Below, piece by piece: positions 25,067 through 33,674 of a DNA stretch of 64,000 bases; the first letter of the stretch is position 1, and every line of letters begins with the position of its first letter. Where the stretch lies: contig NZ_FNSK01000004.1 in NCBI RefSeq assembly GCF_900105075.1, forward strand, positions 124,001 through 188,000. Direction: 5' to 3'. A model generated the notes under the pieces. It made no database searches. It was not told the DNA's origin and was given only the letters and a program-made list of their open reading frames with translations. Made by a program: the position numbers and the translations under genes. Source of the stretch: Rhodobacter sp. 24-YEA-8 (lineage in GTDB: Bacteria; Pseudomonadota; Alphaproteobacteria; Rhodobacterales; Rhodobacteraceae).

Positions 25067-26020
25067 TCAGAGATCCAGAACCAGCCGCTCGGTTTTTGAG
25101 CGAGAGCAGCAAACGGCGATCAGCGCATTCCCGGCCCGCTCTTCATCGGTCAGAAAACTGTCCCGGTGATCGGGAACACCGTCGAGAACGCCGGTCAGGC
25201 AGGTGCCACAGATGCCTTGCTGGCACATGGTTTCGACCCTGATCCCGGCCCCGCGCAGCGTTTGCAGGATTGTCTGGCTCTCGCCAACCTGCAGCACCAG
25301 TCCGCTCTGGGCGAGCTCGACCGTAAAGCCGCCGCCCGATGTGTCGATTTCGGCTGAGAAATGTTCCTGATGCAGGTTTGGGGCACTATAACGCCGCGCC
25401 AGACATTGCGCCTCCAGCCAGGTCATGAAACCGTTCGGGCCGCAGAAATGCACCTCGATCCCGGGCTCGGGCGCAGGCAGATCACGGACAGGATCAAAGC
25501 GCTGATCCGCTGCGCCGTCATCGGCATGGATGCTGACCCGATCCGCAAAGGGCAAAGCCGCCAGCTCTGTCAGAAAGGCAGCCCGGCTGCGGCTGCGGAT
25601 GCAGTAGTGCAGGCGGAAGGCATGGCCCGCGCGGTGCAGATCATGCGCCATTGCCAGCAGCGGTGTGATGCCGATGCCACCGCCGATCAGAAGCGTTTCG
25701 CGCTGGCCGATATGGAGGGGGAACAGGTTGCGCGGCACCCCGGTCCTGATGCTGCTGCCTTCCTGGAACAGCTCATGTGCCCGCACCGATCCCCCGCGTG
25801 AGGCCGGATCGCGCAGGATGCCCAGCCGATAGCGGCTTCGGTCGGCGGGGTCGCCGCAAAGTGAGTATTGGCGGATCAGATCCGGCCCGATGCCGACATC
25901 GATATGCGCGCCCGCCTGCCAGGCGGGAAGCGGCGCCCCGTCGGGCGCAACCAGATCAACCAGGGCGGTATCGCCCTCTGTCCGACGCCGGGCAATCAAA
26001 AGCGTTTGCCCGAGGTTCAT
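25067..26020 (-). CDS. Oxygenase reductase: FMN/NAD domain plus 2Fe-2S ferredoxin (VanB/PDR family)
   Basis: Single-chain electron-transfer protein, 317 aa. RQYSL at 50-54 binds flavin, GGGIGITP at 113-120 and CGPNGFM near 193-199 bind NAD(P), and a C-terminal plant-type ferredoxin has cluster ligands C266, C271, C274 and C304 (CQQGICGTC...CC). This order is that of phthalate dioxygenase reductase and VanB, which feed class IA Rieske oxygenases. The matching oxygenase is the divergent gene at 29104-30237. Its start overlaps the preceding small gene's stop (ATGA). Confidence 0.93.
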   Translation of the reverse strand: MNLGQTLLIARRRTEGDTALVDLVAPDGAPLPAWQAGAHIDVGIGPDLIRQYSLCGDPADRSRYRLGILRDPASRGGSVRAHELFQEGSSIRTGVPRNLFPLHIGQRETLLIGGGIGITPLLAMAHDLHRAGHAFRLHYCIRSRSRAAFLTELAALPFADRVSIHADDGAADQRFDPVRDLPAPEPGIEVHFCGPNGFMTWLEAQCLARRYSAPNLHQEHFSAEIDTSGGGFTVELAQSGLVLQVGESQTILQTLRGAGIRVETMCQQGICGTCLTGVLDGVPDHRDSFLTDEERAGNALIAVCCSRSKTERLVLDL

Positions 26021-26340
26021 GATGCAAGGCTCTTGCGGTTGGCCAGTTCGCGCGCGGCAGCATCAAGGCTTGCCAGCAGGGTCGCCGCATCGCTGTTTGC
26101 CGCGTTGAACGCCGCAACATGGCGCAAAAAGGCGTCAAAGCTGTCCTGCAATTCCTGGCTTGAAACCGGCATCCTTTCGCAACGCTCCACGAAATCATCG
26201 GCCAGCAATGCAAGGAAGGCCCAGGTGGCGGCATGGTTCTGCCGGTCCCCGGCTTTTGCCCAGGCAATACGGCTGATCGCCTTGTAGCCATGAACGCCGC
26301 GCCCCAGCTCGCTGAAGGTTTCGGTGATCTCAGTGAACAT
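26017..26340 (-). CDS. Unknown 107-aa protein coupled to the oxygenase reductase
   Basis: Small soluble, mostly helical protein (MFTEITETFSELGRGVHGYK, ending LDAAARELANRKSLAS). I do not recognise a family. The ATG at 26340 is chosen over one at 26346 because AAAGG abuts the earlier ATG and is correctly spaced for the later one. The stop overlaps the reductase start and the gene lies 35 bp after the M20 hydrolase gene, so it is a genuine operon member. Codon use is like its neighbours. There is no cysteine pair, metal motif or signal peptide; a single C (ERCER) is present. It might be an accessory factor of the Rieske system. Confidence 0.75.
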   Translation of the reverse strand: MFTEITETFSELGRGVHGYKAISRIAWAKAGDRQNHAATWAFLALLADDFVERCERMPVSSQELQDSFDAFLRHVAAFNAANSDAATLLASLDAAARELANRKSLAS

Positions 26341-26375
26341 ATTCATCCTTTCGGGAGCAAGATGTCGCGCGGGGT

Positions 26376-27665
26376 TTACAGGCTGGTGGGGGCTTGCAGA
26401 TAGGTCGAGAGGATCTGTACGCCGACCAGCATATCCGCGATCTCCATCGCCTCATGCGGGTTGTGAGACCCATTATGGTTGCGCACGAAAACCATCCCGG
26501 CCGGAATACCGGCCTGCGCAAAGATGGCCGCGTCATGGCCCGCGCCGGAGGCCATGGTAAAGCCCTGCTGACCAAGCGATTGCGCCGCCTTGCAAAGTCC
26601 TGCGGTGATCTGCGGCGCCATCAGGGCAGGGGCTGCGGGGACCTCGGGGCCGGTTTCAAAGGTGACGCGTCGGCGCGCCGAAATCCCGGCGATCCGCTGT
26701 GCGAGGAAGGCGCGCATCGCATCAAGGGTGGCGATATCCCTTGAACGGATGTCGAGGCTGAAGATGACATCATCCGCGATACGGGCCATGGCATGGCGCG
26801 CGGGATCGGTCGCCACGATGCCGCTGGTCAGCACCAGATCTCCTTCGGCTTCCAGAACTCTGTCCCATTCGTGATCGAGATCGGTCAGGAGTTCGGCCAT
26901 GGCCAGAACCGGATCATGGCGATAGTCGCGCGGCACGGCACCGGAATGGCCCGCCTCGCCAATGCAGCGAACCGCGCGGTAGCGGATATTGCCGCGGATC
27001 CCCGTCACCACTGCGACCGGAAGACCGCGCTCGGCAAGAAGCGGCCCCTGTTCGATATGCAGTTCAAGATATTCGCGGATGCGCGACAGATCGGTCAGCG
27101 GCTGCCCGGCCTCGACGGCGTCGGTCTCGATACCGATGGCGCGCATATGGGCCCTGAGCGGCCGGCCGTCACCACGATGCGGCGCGTTCAGTTCGGCGGT
27201 TCCCAATTGCCCGGTCAGCGTCCGTGAGCCGATGTAACAGGCCCCGAACCAGGCGCTTTCTTCGGCGCGCATCGCGATGCAACGCACCGGCGCCCGAAAA
27301 GTCCGGCCGCTTTGACGTGCTTCAACCAGGACCAGAAGGCCCGCAACCACTCCGGCCAGGCCGTCGTAATTGCCGCCTTCCGGCACCGTATCGACATGCG
27401 AGCCGATCAGGATTGCGCTTTCTGAGCCGTTATCGCCGGGCAGGCTGAATACGCGGTTGCCAGCGGCGTCCTGTTGAACCTCAAGCCCTTGTTCCCTGGC
27501 AATATCCGAGAGGTAATCGAGCGTGCGGGTTTCGATGTCAGAAAAGGCCGGTCGGCTGACCCCTGCCCCGTCGCGCGAAAACGCTCTGATATCGGCGAAG
27601 ACCGTTGTGGCCAATGCAGCAAGATCCGCCACGGCAAAGCCGTTCTTTCTTTGGGCGCGCGTCAT
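26376..27665 (-). CDS. M20-family amidase/carbamoylase (allantoate amidohydrolase / N-carbamoyl-L-amino-acid hydrolase)
   Basis: Zn- or Mn-dependent hydrolase, 429 aa, of the HyuC/AllC/beta-ureidopropionase group. Metal ligands are visible: H90 in GSHVDTVPEGG, D101 in NYDGLAG, E135/E136 in AMRAEESAWFG, the LELHIEQGP histidine and the C-terminal NGSHNPHEAM histidine. GAGHDA precedes the last motif as usual. It hydrolyses a carbamoyl or ureido group to NH3, CO2 and an amine. Its start overlaps the AllD-like stop (ATGA). Next to a dihydroorotase in one operon, N-carbamoylaspartate is a candidate substrate (inference). Confidence 0.9.
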   Translation of the reverse strand: MTRAQRKNGFAVADLAALATTVFADIRAFSRDGAGVSRPAFSDIETRTLDYLSDIAREQGLEVQQDAAGNRVFSLPGDNGSESAILIGSHVDTVPEGGNYDGLAGVVAGLLVLVEARQSGRTFRAPVRCIAMRAEESAWFGACYIGSRTLTGQLGTAELNAPHRGDGRPLRAHMRAIGIETDAVEAGQPLTDLSRIREYLELHIEQGPLLAERGLPVAVVTGIRGNIRYRAVRCIGEAGHSGAVPRDYRHDPVLAMAELLTDLDHEWDRVLEAEGDLVLTSGIVATDPARHAMARIADDVIFSLDIRSRDIATLDAMRAFLAQRIAGISARRRVTFETGPEVPAAPALMAPQITAGLCKAAQSLGQQGFTMASGAGHDAAIFAQAGIPAGMVFVRNHNGSHNPHEAMEIADMLVGVQILSTYLQAPTSL

Positions 27666-28756
27666 GCGATATCCCGCAGCTTATCGGCAAAGCCGCGCTT
27701 TTCAGCTACGGCCATTGCCATGTCCCATTCTTCTGCCCGCAGTTCCACGCCATCGCGCAGCCAGGCGCTGCGCCGCTTTCCGGCACCGCCGCCTGGCAGG
27801 CGGACCGAAGCAAATCCCTTTGCCGGGGTCATGGCGGTCAGCACCCGGACCATCCGTTCGGCCGAGGCGGCAAAAGCGGCGGGATCCTGAAAATGCTCGA
27901 CGGAAATCGCGATCAGCGTCTGCGCATAATAGGCGGGCCGGTCGAGTGTATTGACCGCAGTGGCGACTTCGCCTGCCCCGTCCTCCTGCCAGTCGCGCTC
28001 GCCGCTCAGCAGGGCTGCCAGCATCTCGACCATCAGCAGCATGCCGAAGCCTCTGGCACCGGCGGGCAGGAGCGCGCCGTTCAGGGGCGATTCCCGATCC
28101 ATCGCGTCCAGGATCACCCGCGCGGGGTCATCGGTATAATTGCCCTCGGGATCGACGAGCCAGGCCCCTTCAAGGCGCTGTCCGTCACGCGCCGCCAGCA
28201 CGACTTTGCCCATCGAGGAGGCGCTGGTCGCCATATCGACAACGATCGGGTCTTCCTCACCGGCCGGGACGGCGATCGAGAAAGGGTTGGTGCAGAATTT
28301 GACATCGCGCCCGCCCCAGGGCGCCACCAGCAGCGGGCCGGTGCTCATCGAGAGACCGATCATGCCCTGTTCAACGGCGCGCAGTGAATAGCTGGCAACC
28401 ATGCCGCAATCGCCGGAATTGCGCACGGTGACCAGCCCGACGCCACAGATGCGCGCCTTTTCGATGGCCAGATCCATGGCTTTCGCTGCGGCGACGTGAC
28501 CCGATCCGCCATGTCCGTCGATCAGCGCCGATGCGCTGCTTTCGCGAATCACCTCGAATGCGGCACCGAAGCGGGCATGCCTGGCCTCGAAGAGTTCGTC
28601 CATATAGGGCACAAGCGCGATGCCCTGGGTCTGATGCGCCCGAAGATCGGCTTCCAGCAGGCTTTCCGCGAAGAGCCGCGCCTCTTCATCCCCGGCACCA
28701 TGGGCGCGCGCCAGCCCGTCATAGAGGTCTTGAAGGTGGTGAACTGGGATGCGCAT
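27662..28756 (-). CDS. Malate/L-lactate/ureidoglycolate dehydrogenase family (Ldh2/AllD)
   Basis: NAD(P)-dependent 2-hydroxyacid dehydrogenase of the non-Rossmann type-2 malate/lactate dehydrogenase family, 364 aa. Typical segments are DGHGGSGHVAAAKAMDLAI with the catalytic histidine region, VRNSGDCGMVASYS, the CTNPFSIAVPAG cofactor loop and LPAGARGFGMLLMVEMLAALLSG. AGGAG precedes the ATG. It is the first gene of the minus-strand operon and is divergent from the Rieske oxygenase. Ureidoglycolate dehydrogenase (AllD) is the family member that fits the carbamoylase neighbour, but other hydroxyacids are possible. Confidence 0.88.
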   Translation of the reverse strand: MRIPVHHLQDLYDGLARAHGAGDEEARLFAESLLEADLRAHQTQGIALVPYMDELFEARHARFGAAFEVIRESSASALIDGHGGSGHVAAAKAMDLAIEKARICGVGLVTVRNSGDCGMVASYSLRAVEQGMIGLSMSTGPLLVAPWGGRDVKFCTNPFSIAVPAGEEDPIVVDMATSASSMGKVVLAARDGQRLEGAWLVDPEGNYTDDPARVILDAMDRESPLNGALLPAGARGFGMLLMVEMLAALLSGERDWQEDGAGEVATAVNTLDRPAYYAQTLIAISVEHFQDPAAFAASAERMVRVLTAMTPAKGFASVRLPGGGAGKRRSAWLRDGVELRAEEWDMAMAVAEKRGFADKLRDIA

Positions 28757-29103
28757 GGCCGGGCTCCTGCCAGGGGATGTGGACCCTCAGGATCGGCGCT
28801 GATTCACTCTGATAAAATCGCTAATTATGACGTGTATAGTTTGATGACTAATAAAGTAATTTCGGAAGAACAAGAGAGCCCATCCTCTGAGAATCCGGCC
28901 GGAATGTCGCATTTTTTCTATTAAATACACGACAATATTGCATAAAATGTGGGGGAGGATTGTTTTGATTTCACCAAACTGAATGCGTGAAGCATGTGGA
29001 TTTTTTGGTGATGCCTTGTCTGGGATGCTGAGCCGGACGAATCGCAGATTTTTGCGGCACAATGCCCTCTCTGCCAAAACAAGCTTCACGGAGGAAAGCC
29101 AGA
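28757..29103. promoter_or_regulatory. AT-rich divergent promoter region between the Rieske gene and the minus-strand operon
   Basis: 347 bp, clearly more AT-rich than the flanking genes and without a gene. It holds an inverted repeat TAGT-TTGATG-ACTA at 28837-28850 near the minus-strand start, TATTAAATAC and GCATAAAATG stretches (28918-28950) suitable for a plus-strand promoter, and a GTTTTG...CCAAAC repeat at 28963-28980. The LysR encoded at 30321-31274 could act here. GGAGGAAAG precedes the Rieske ATG. Confidence 0.5.
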
Positions 29104-30237
29104 ATGACCAAATTCGAGCGGATCGACGCCCTGGGAGAGCTGCGCGCCAATGTGGCAGTGCCTTTCAACCAGGCCCGTGCGATGCCCCGCAATGTTTACA
29201 CCTCGCAGGAGTTTCTGGAAGTCGAAATCGACAAGATCTTCTCGAAGGAATGGCTTTGCGCCGGGCGGGCCTCGAGCCTGTCGAAACCTGGTGATTACCT
29301 CACGATGGAGATCGCAGGCTATCCGATCGTGGTCTTGCGCGACGCCGAAAAGAATCTGCGCGCGATGTCGAATGTCTGCCTGCACCGGATGTCGACCCTG
29401 TTGCAGGGGTCGGGCAACACGCGCGCCATTGTCTGCCCCTATCACGCCTGGACCTATAATCTCGACGGGACGATGCGAGCGGCGCCGGGCATGACGCTGA
29501 ACGAGGCCTTCTGCAAACATGATTACAAACTGCCCGCCTTCCGCTGTGAGGAATGGCTGGGATGGATCATGGTCAGCATTGATAAGGACGTGCCGCCGGC
29601 GTCCGAAAAGCTTGCCGATCTGGGTCGACTGGTCGGGCATTACGGCATGGAAAACTATGTCGAATCCTTCCGTGAGACCCTGCGCTGGAACACCAACTGG
29701 AAGGTGCTGGCCGAGAATTTCATGGAAAGCTACCATGTGCCGGTCTGCCACCGGAACACGATCGGGTCGCAGGTCGACCTGGCTGAAGTGGAATGCCCCA
29801 GCGGGACGCCGACTTTCAATTACCACTGCGCGCTGAAAAGCGACGAGCAATATCTGGCACTTGCGCATCCGAACAACACCCGCCTGACCGGAGAGGAGCG
29901 GCGCAAGACCTATATCATCACCGTTTATCCTGGCCTCTTCATCTCGCTCTCGCCGGGCTATTTCTGGTATCTCTCACTCTATCCCAGAGCACCGGGAGAG
30001 GTTGAGGTGACCTATGGCGGCGGGCTTGCGCCGGAATTTCTGGAGGACCCGGACTCCGAGAAGCACTTCGCGGCGCTTAAAGTTCTGATCGATGATGTGA
30101 ATGCCGAAGACAAAGGCTGCACCGAAAAGGTTTATCGCGGTCTTGTCGGCGGCCTGACGCAGCCAGGGCATCTGTCGCATCTTGAACGTCCGAATTTCGA
30201 ATTTGCGAATTATATCCTGTCTAAATGTGACGCCTGA
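29104..30237 (+). CDS. Rieske non-haem iron oxygenase, alpha subunit
   Basis: Terminal oxygenase, 377 aa. The Rieske cluster ligands are C92/H94 (VCLHRMS) and C111/H114 (CPYHAWTY); the mononuclear iron site is in NFMESYHVPVCH with H211 and H216. The ATG at 29104 follows GGAGGAAAG; an upstream start at 29062 is unlikely. No small beta subunit is present, so it is an alpha-only enzyme like those that demethylate or hydroxylate quaternary amines and small aromatics. Electrons would come from the reductase of the divergent operon. A hairpin terminator follows. Confidence 0.92.
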   Translation: MTKFERIDALGELRANVAVPFNQARAMPRNVYTSQEFLEVEIDKIFSKEWLCAGRASSLSKPGDYLTMEIAGYPIVVLRDAEKNLRAMSNVCLHRMSTLLQGSGNTRAIVCPYHAWTYNLDGTMRAAPGMTLNEAFCKHDYKLPAFRCEEWLGWIMVSIDKDVPPASEKLADLGRLVGHYGMENYVESFRETLRWNTNWKVLAENFMESYHVPVCHRNTIGSQVDLAEVECPSGTPTFNYHCALKSDEQYLALAHPNNTRLTGEERRKTYIITVYPGLFISLSPGYFWYLSLYPRAPGEVEVTYGGGLAPEFLEDPDSEKHFAALKVLIDDVNAEDKGCTEKVYRGLVGGLTQPGHLSHLERPNFEFANYILSKCDA

Positions 30238-30262
30238 TCTGCGCTCTCGCGCAGGTATTCCG

Positions 30263-30292
30263 ACCGCCGACCCCTGCAAGGGCCGGCGGTTT
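30263..30292. terminator. Rho-independent terminator between convergent Rieske and LysR genes
   Basis: An inverted repeat with outer arms ACCGCCG and CGGCGGT, an inner CCC/GGG pair and a short T run lies 26 bp after the Rieske stop. Confidence 0.65.
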
Positions 30293-30320
30293 ACCTATGC
30301 CAGGCCGTCCCGCAGCAGTG

Positions 30321-31274
30321 CTACCCATCCTTTTTGCCGACTGTCGCCATTGCCGGGGGTGGCGCCTCGTTCAGGGCCGCTGAATTGATCTCCGCCAGAA
30401 GCAGCGGCACCAGCGTCGCTGCCGCCGTCGAAAGGTCGAGCGTGCGCGGCACCAATAGCGAATGGTGCGAAATATGTTCCATTTCAGGAGCGTGGACATG
30501 CGACAGCTGGCCTGATTTCACCCAGGTCGCGGCAAGATGGTCGGGAAGCAGACCGATGTAATTGCCGGTCAGCACCAGTGTGAGCATGGCTTCCATATTG
30601 TTTGCCGTGGCGCGCACATTCATGCCGTGGAAACGTTCCTCATCGGCGCGGCCCAGATGGCTGCGCAGCACGAAGGGAAATTGTGCCAGCGCGGCCCGCG
30701 TCATCGGCGCCACCGAGCCGAAAAGCGGATGGTCCGGTCCGCAGTAAAGCTTATGACGCTCGATCAGCAACCGGCGGAAATCGAGCCCGGCGACGGGGCG
30801 CACAAAGGGGCTGACCGCAGCATGAAGATCATGCGCCAGAACCCGCCTTTCCAGCTCTGAGCGCTCATCGACCAGCAATTGCAGTTCGACTTCATTCTCA
30901 AGCCGGTTGAACTTGCGCAATGCTTCGATCAGGGGCGAATGCGGATGGGTGACCAGCGAGTCCACCACCCCGAGCCGGATCCGCCCGGTAAGGCGCTTAC
31001 GCAGCGACAGGATGCTGTCAAAATGGTCATCCAGCGTGTTGAGCATCCGTTTGACCTGCTCATAGGTCATATAGCCCCGGTCGGTCAGCATGAAACCCGC
31101 CCGGCCGCGTTGACAAAGCCTGAAGCCGAGACGTTTTTCCAGCTCGCTCATATGCAGTGAGATGGTCGAGGTCGAGGTGTCGAGCGTGCTTTGCGCTGCG
31201 GCAAGACCACCTGCCTCCACCACTGCCCGAAACACGCGCAAGAGGCGAATATCAATATCTGCAAGCCGGCTCAT
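30321..31274 (-). CDS. LysR-family transcriptional regulator
   Basis: 317 aa. The winged HTH spans residues 7-66 (LLRVFRAVVEAGGLAAAQST, then STISLHMSELEKRLGFRLCQRGR), followed by a periplasmic-binding-like effector domain. It is divergent from the isomerase-amidohydrolase-ABC operon and convergent with the Rieske gene. A 22-bp inverted repeat of LysR-box type at 31287-31308 lies 13 bp before its start, a classic autoregulatory position, so it most likely controls the plus-strand operon from 31377. Confidence 0.92.
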   Translation of the reverse strand: MSRLADIDIRLLRVFRAVVEAGGLAAAQSTLDTSTSTISLHMSELEKRLGFRLCQRGRAGFMLTDRGYMTYEQVKRMLNTLDDHFDSILSLRKRLTGRIRLGVVDSLVTHPHSPLIEALRKFNRLENEVELQLLVDERSELERRVLAHDLHAAVSPFVRPVAGLDFRRLLIERHKLYCGPDHPLFGSVAPMTRAALAQFPFVLRSHLGRADEERFHGMNVRATANNMEAMLTLVLTGNYIGLLPDHLAATWVKSGQLSHVHAPEMEHISHHSLLVPRTLDLSTAAATLVPLLLAEINSAALNEAPPPAMATVGKKDG

Positions 31275-31286
31275 GCGATGTCCTTT

Positions 31287-31308
31287 GTTAGTGAAAGATC
31301 AAACTAAC
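31287..31308. promoter_or_regulatory. LysR box GTTAGT-N10-ACTAAC
   Basis: Perfect 6-bp inverted repeat with a 10-bp spacer in the 102-bp divergent region between the LysR gene and the isomerase gene. The T-N11-A core and location match a LysR recognition-binding site. An AT-rich stretch (ACATTGCAATATACTAAAG) follows and could hold the plus-strand promoter. Confidence 0.75.
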
Positions 31309-31376
31309 CACCGATAACATTGCAATATACTAAAGCAACAAGTTTTGGCTAGCTGACTCAAAACAGGGAGAAAAGA

Positions 31377-32153
31377 ATGCCCGAGGTTTGGGAAACGGTG
31401 CAAAGCACCGACAGGGATTTCGATGCAGGCACCGCCCCTGCCGGGGCAATCGGCATGATCGCGCTGGCTGTCGACCGGGCGAGCATTTCCGATTGCAGGA
31501 ACTGGCTTGCCCCCTTTGCAGGCGTGGAGATCTATTCGACCCGCGTGCCGATGAGCCCGGTGGCGACGCCGGAGAGCCTTGCGGCGATGGGCGATCATCT
31601 GGCCGCTGCGGCCGAAGTGCTGGTGCCGGGCGACCGGCTCGACGCGCTTGCATTTTCCTGCACATCCGGCCTTGTCGCCATCGGTGCCGAGCGGGTGCAT
31701 CGCATCCTCTCGCAGGTCCGGCCGGGCGTGCCGGTCGTCACCCCGATAGAGGCCGCGGTAAAGGGGCTGCGCGGCCTTGGGGTGCGCCGTCTTTCGCTGC
31801 TGGTGCCCTATCATGCCGAGGCTGCCGATCTGGTGGCCGGCCATTTCGCGCAAGCCGGTTTCGTTATTGATCGCTGCAGCACTTTCGATCTGGATGGTGA
31901 TATCCAGATGAACCGTCTGGATGCCGGAGCGCTGATCCGCGGCGCCCATGCGGCGCTGCATCCCGACAGCGACGGATTGTTCATCTCTTGCACGGGATTG
32001 CGCACCAGCGGCATCGTCGCCCGGCTTGAGGCGGAACTGGGCGTGCCGGTCGTGACCAGCAATCAGGCGATGAGCTGGGAATGTCTGCACCATTCCGCCT
32101 GTCCCGATAAGATGCGGGGCGAAGGGCGGCTCTTTTCCCTTTCCCCGCAATAG
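31377..32153 (+). CDS. Maleate isomerase / arylmalonate decarboxylase / EutA-like Asp-Glu racemase family
   Basis: 258 aa with both catalytic cysteines: C95 in FSCTSGLVAIG and C205 in ISCTGLRTSG, on the two symmetric halves. CTSG and SCTGLRT are the classical motifs of maleate cis-trans isomerase and related proteins, including the ectoine-utilisation protein EutA. GGGAG precedes the ATG. It is the first gene of an operon with an amidohydrolase and an Ehu-like ABC transporter. EutA-like function is suggested by the transporter type, but no other ectoine genes (DoeA, DoeB) are present. Confidence 0.85.
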   Translation: MPEVWETVQSTDRDFDAGTAPAGAIGMIALAVDRASISDCRNWLAPFAGVEIYSTRVPMSPVATPESLAAMGDHLAAAAEVLVPGDRLDALAFSCTSGLVAIGAERVHRILSQVRPGVPVVTPIEAAVKGLRGLGVRRLSLLVPYHAEAADLVAGHFAQAGFVIDRCSTFDLDGDIQMNRLDAGALIRGAHAALHPDSDGLFISCTGLRTSGIVARLEAELGVPVVTSNQAMSWECLHHSACPDKMRGEGRLFSLSPQ

Positions 32154-32162
32154 GGGGCGGCG

Positions 32163-33674
32163 ATGGAGCTTCTTGTCAGAAACGGACGCGTCTTCGATCT
32201 TGACGGCGATGTCGATACCCCGCCCCTGGCCGATCTTCTGATCCGCGACGGGCGCATCGTTTCGGTTGGACCGGACCTGAAGGCGGGCCCGGATGCCGAA
32301 ATCCTGGATGCTGCCGGACAACTGGTGATTCCCGGGCTTGTGAATGCGCATTACCATTCGCATGATGTGCTTCTGCGCGGGCTGTTTGAGCAGATGCCGC
32401 TTGATATCTGGGGCTTTTACAGCGGACCGGGGAACTATCCCGCTGCCAGCCGCGCCGATATTCGCCTGCGTACATTGCTCGGGGCGGCAGATTGCCTGAC
32501 GAATGGCATCACCACCGTGCAGGACATGGTGACGGTTCCCTCGGCCGAGGAAGCCGATCTTCAGGCCATTCTCGACGGCTACCGGGATTCGGGCATCCGC
32601 GTTTCCCTGGGCCTGCAGGTCACTGACCGCATTGCGGCGGAAACAGTGCCTTACTGGGATCAGATCGGCGGCTTGGAGGGCGACCGGCTTCGCGCTCCGG
32701 TCGATGTCTCGGGCCTGCGGCGGCTGATAGAACGTACCATCGACACCGCGCCTGATCCCCGGCTGGTCTGGGCCCTGGCACCCTCTGCGCCGCAGCGCAG
32801 TTCGGATGCGCTGCTTGATTGGGTGGGCGGCCTCTCGCGTGAACGCAGAATCCAGACCTTCACCCATGTCTATGAAGCGCGCAATCAGGCCGTCATGGCA
32901 CGGATCGACTGCGCGGAGGGGTCTCTCATTTCCCGGCTGGAGCGGTTCGGCCTGCTGAATGAAAGGCTGACCATCGCGCATGGCGTCTGGATTGACCAGG
33001 ACGAGATCCGGCGCTTCGGCGCGGCGGGGGCCAATATGGCCTTCAACCCGGCCAGCAATCTGAAGCTGATGAACGGCTTCGCGCCGATCCGCGCCTATTC
33101 CGATGCCGGAACCGGCATGGCGATCGGCTGTGACAATTGCAGCGGCAATGATGCGCAGAGCCTCTTCCAGTCGATGAAGCTTTTCGCGCTTTACTGGGCG
33201 ATGCAATCAGAGGCCGGTGAGACCGGTGCGGCCCGCCATGCCTTCCATGCGGCAACGCTGGGCGGGGCGCGTGCGCTTGGTCTTGAAGGGCAGGTCGGCG
33301 CATTGAAGCCCGGCTACCGCGGCGATCTGGTGCTGATTGATCTGAACACACCCTGCTACCGCCCGCTGCATTCGGCCCTGAATCAGCTCGTATATGGTGA
33401 GACGGGGCAGTCGATCACCTCAGTCGTGGTTGAGGGGCGGCTGGTGATGCATAAAGGCGAGCTGAAGGACCACCCCTCCCGCCGCCTCAAAGAGGCTGCC
33501 GAAGAGGTGCGGGCGCGTATGCAGCCTGCAATCGCAGATGTAGCCAGGCGGAATGCCACCCTGGTGCCGGCCCTGCTGGATGCCTGGAAAAAGGCGGATC
33601 TCTATCCTTTGCCGGTCGACCGATACCGTATGCCGCGCCAGGCTGATTGTTCCTGCGGAGGGGCTCATGACTGA
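32163..33674 (+). CDS. ATZ/TRZ-type amidohydrolase (chlorohydrolase / deaminase family)
   Basis: Metal-dependent amidohydrolase, 503 aa, starting MELLVRNGRVFDLDGD. The HxH motif NAHYHSH holds H63 and H65; THVYE, the LTIAHGVW histidine and the GCDNCSGND aspartate complete the mononuclear site. The family deaminates or dehalogenates N-heterocycles, guanine and similar compounds. It ends SCSGGAHD-like with a Cys-containing tail (ADCSCGGAHD) not typical of the family. The ABC ATPase start lies 8 bp inside its end. Confidence 0.87.
   Translation: MELLVRNGRVFDLDGDVDTPPLADLLIRDGRIVSVGPDLKAGPDAEILDAAGQLVIPGLVNAHYHSHDVLLRGLFEQMPLDIWGFYSGPGNYPAASRADIRLRTLLGAADCLTNGITTVQDMVTVPSAEEADLQAILDGYRDSGIRVSLGLQVTDRIAAETVPYWDQIGGLEGDRLRAPVDVSGLRRLIERTIDTAPDPRLVWALAPSAPQRSSDALLDWVGGLSRERRIQTFTHVYEARNQAVMARIDCAEGSLISRLERFGLLNERLTIAHGVWIDQDEIRRFGAAGANMAFNPASNLKLMNGFAPIRAYSDAGTGMAIGCDNCSGNDAQSLFQSMKLFALYWAMQSEAGETGAARHAFHAATLGGARALGLEGQVGALKPGYRGDLVLIDLNTPCYRPLHSALNQLVYGETGQSITSVVVEGRLVMHKGELKDHPSRRLKEAAEEVRARMQPAIADVARRNATLVPALLDAWKKADLYPLPVDRYRMPRQADCSCGGAHD

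Noticed and set aside
31299..33206. 635-codon open frame on the minus strand
   Set aside because: It lies opposite the isomerase and amidohydrolase genes, is rich in His, Arg, Gln and Asp, has no domain and no ribosome-binding site. It is a GC-driven antisense shadow.
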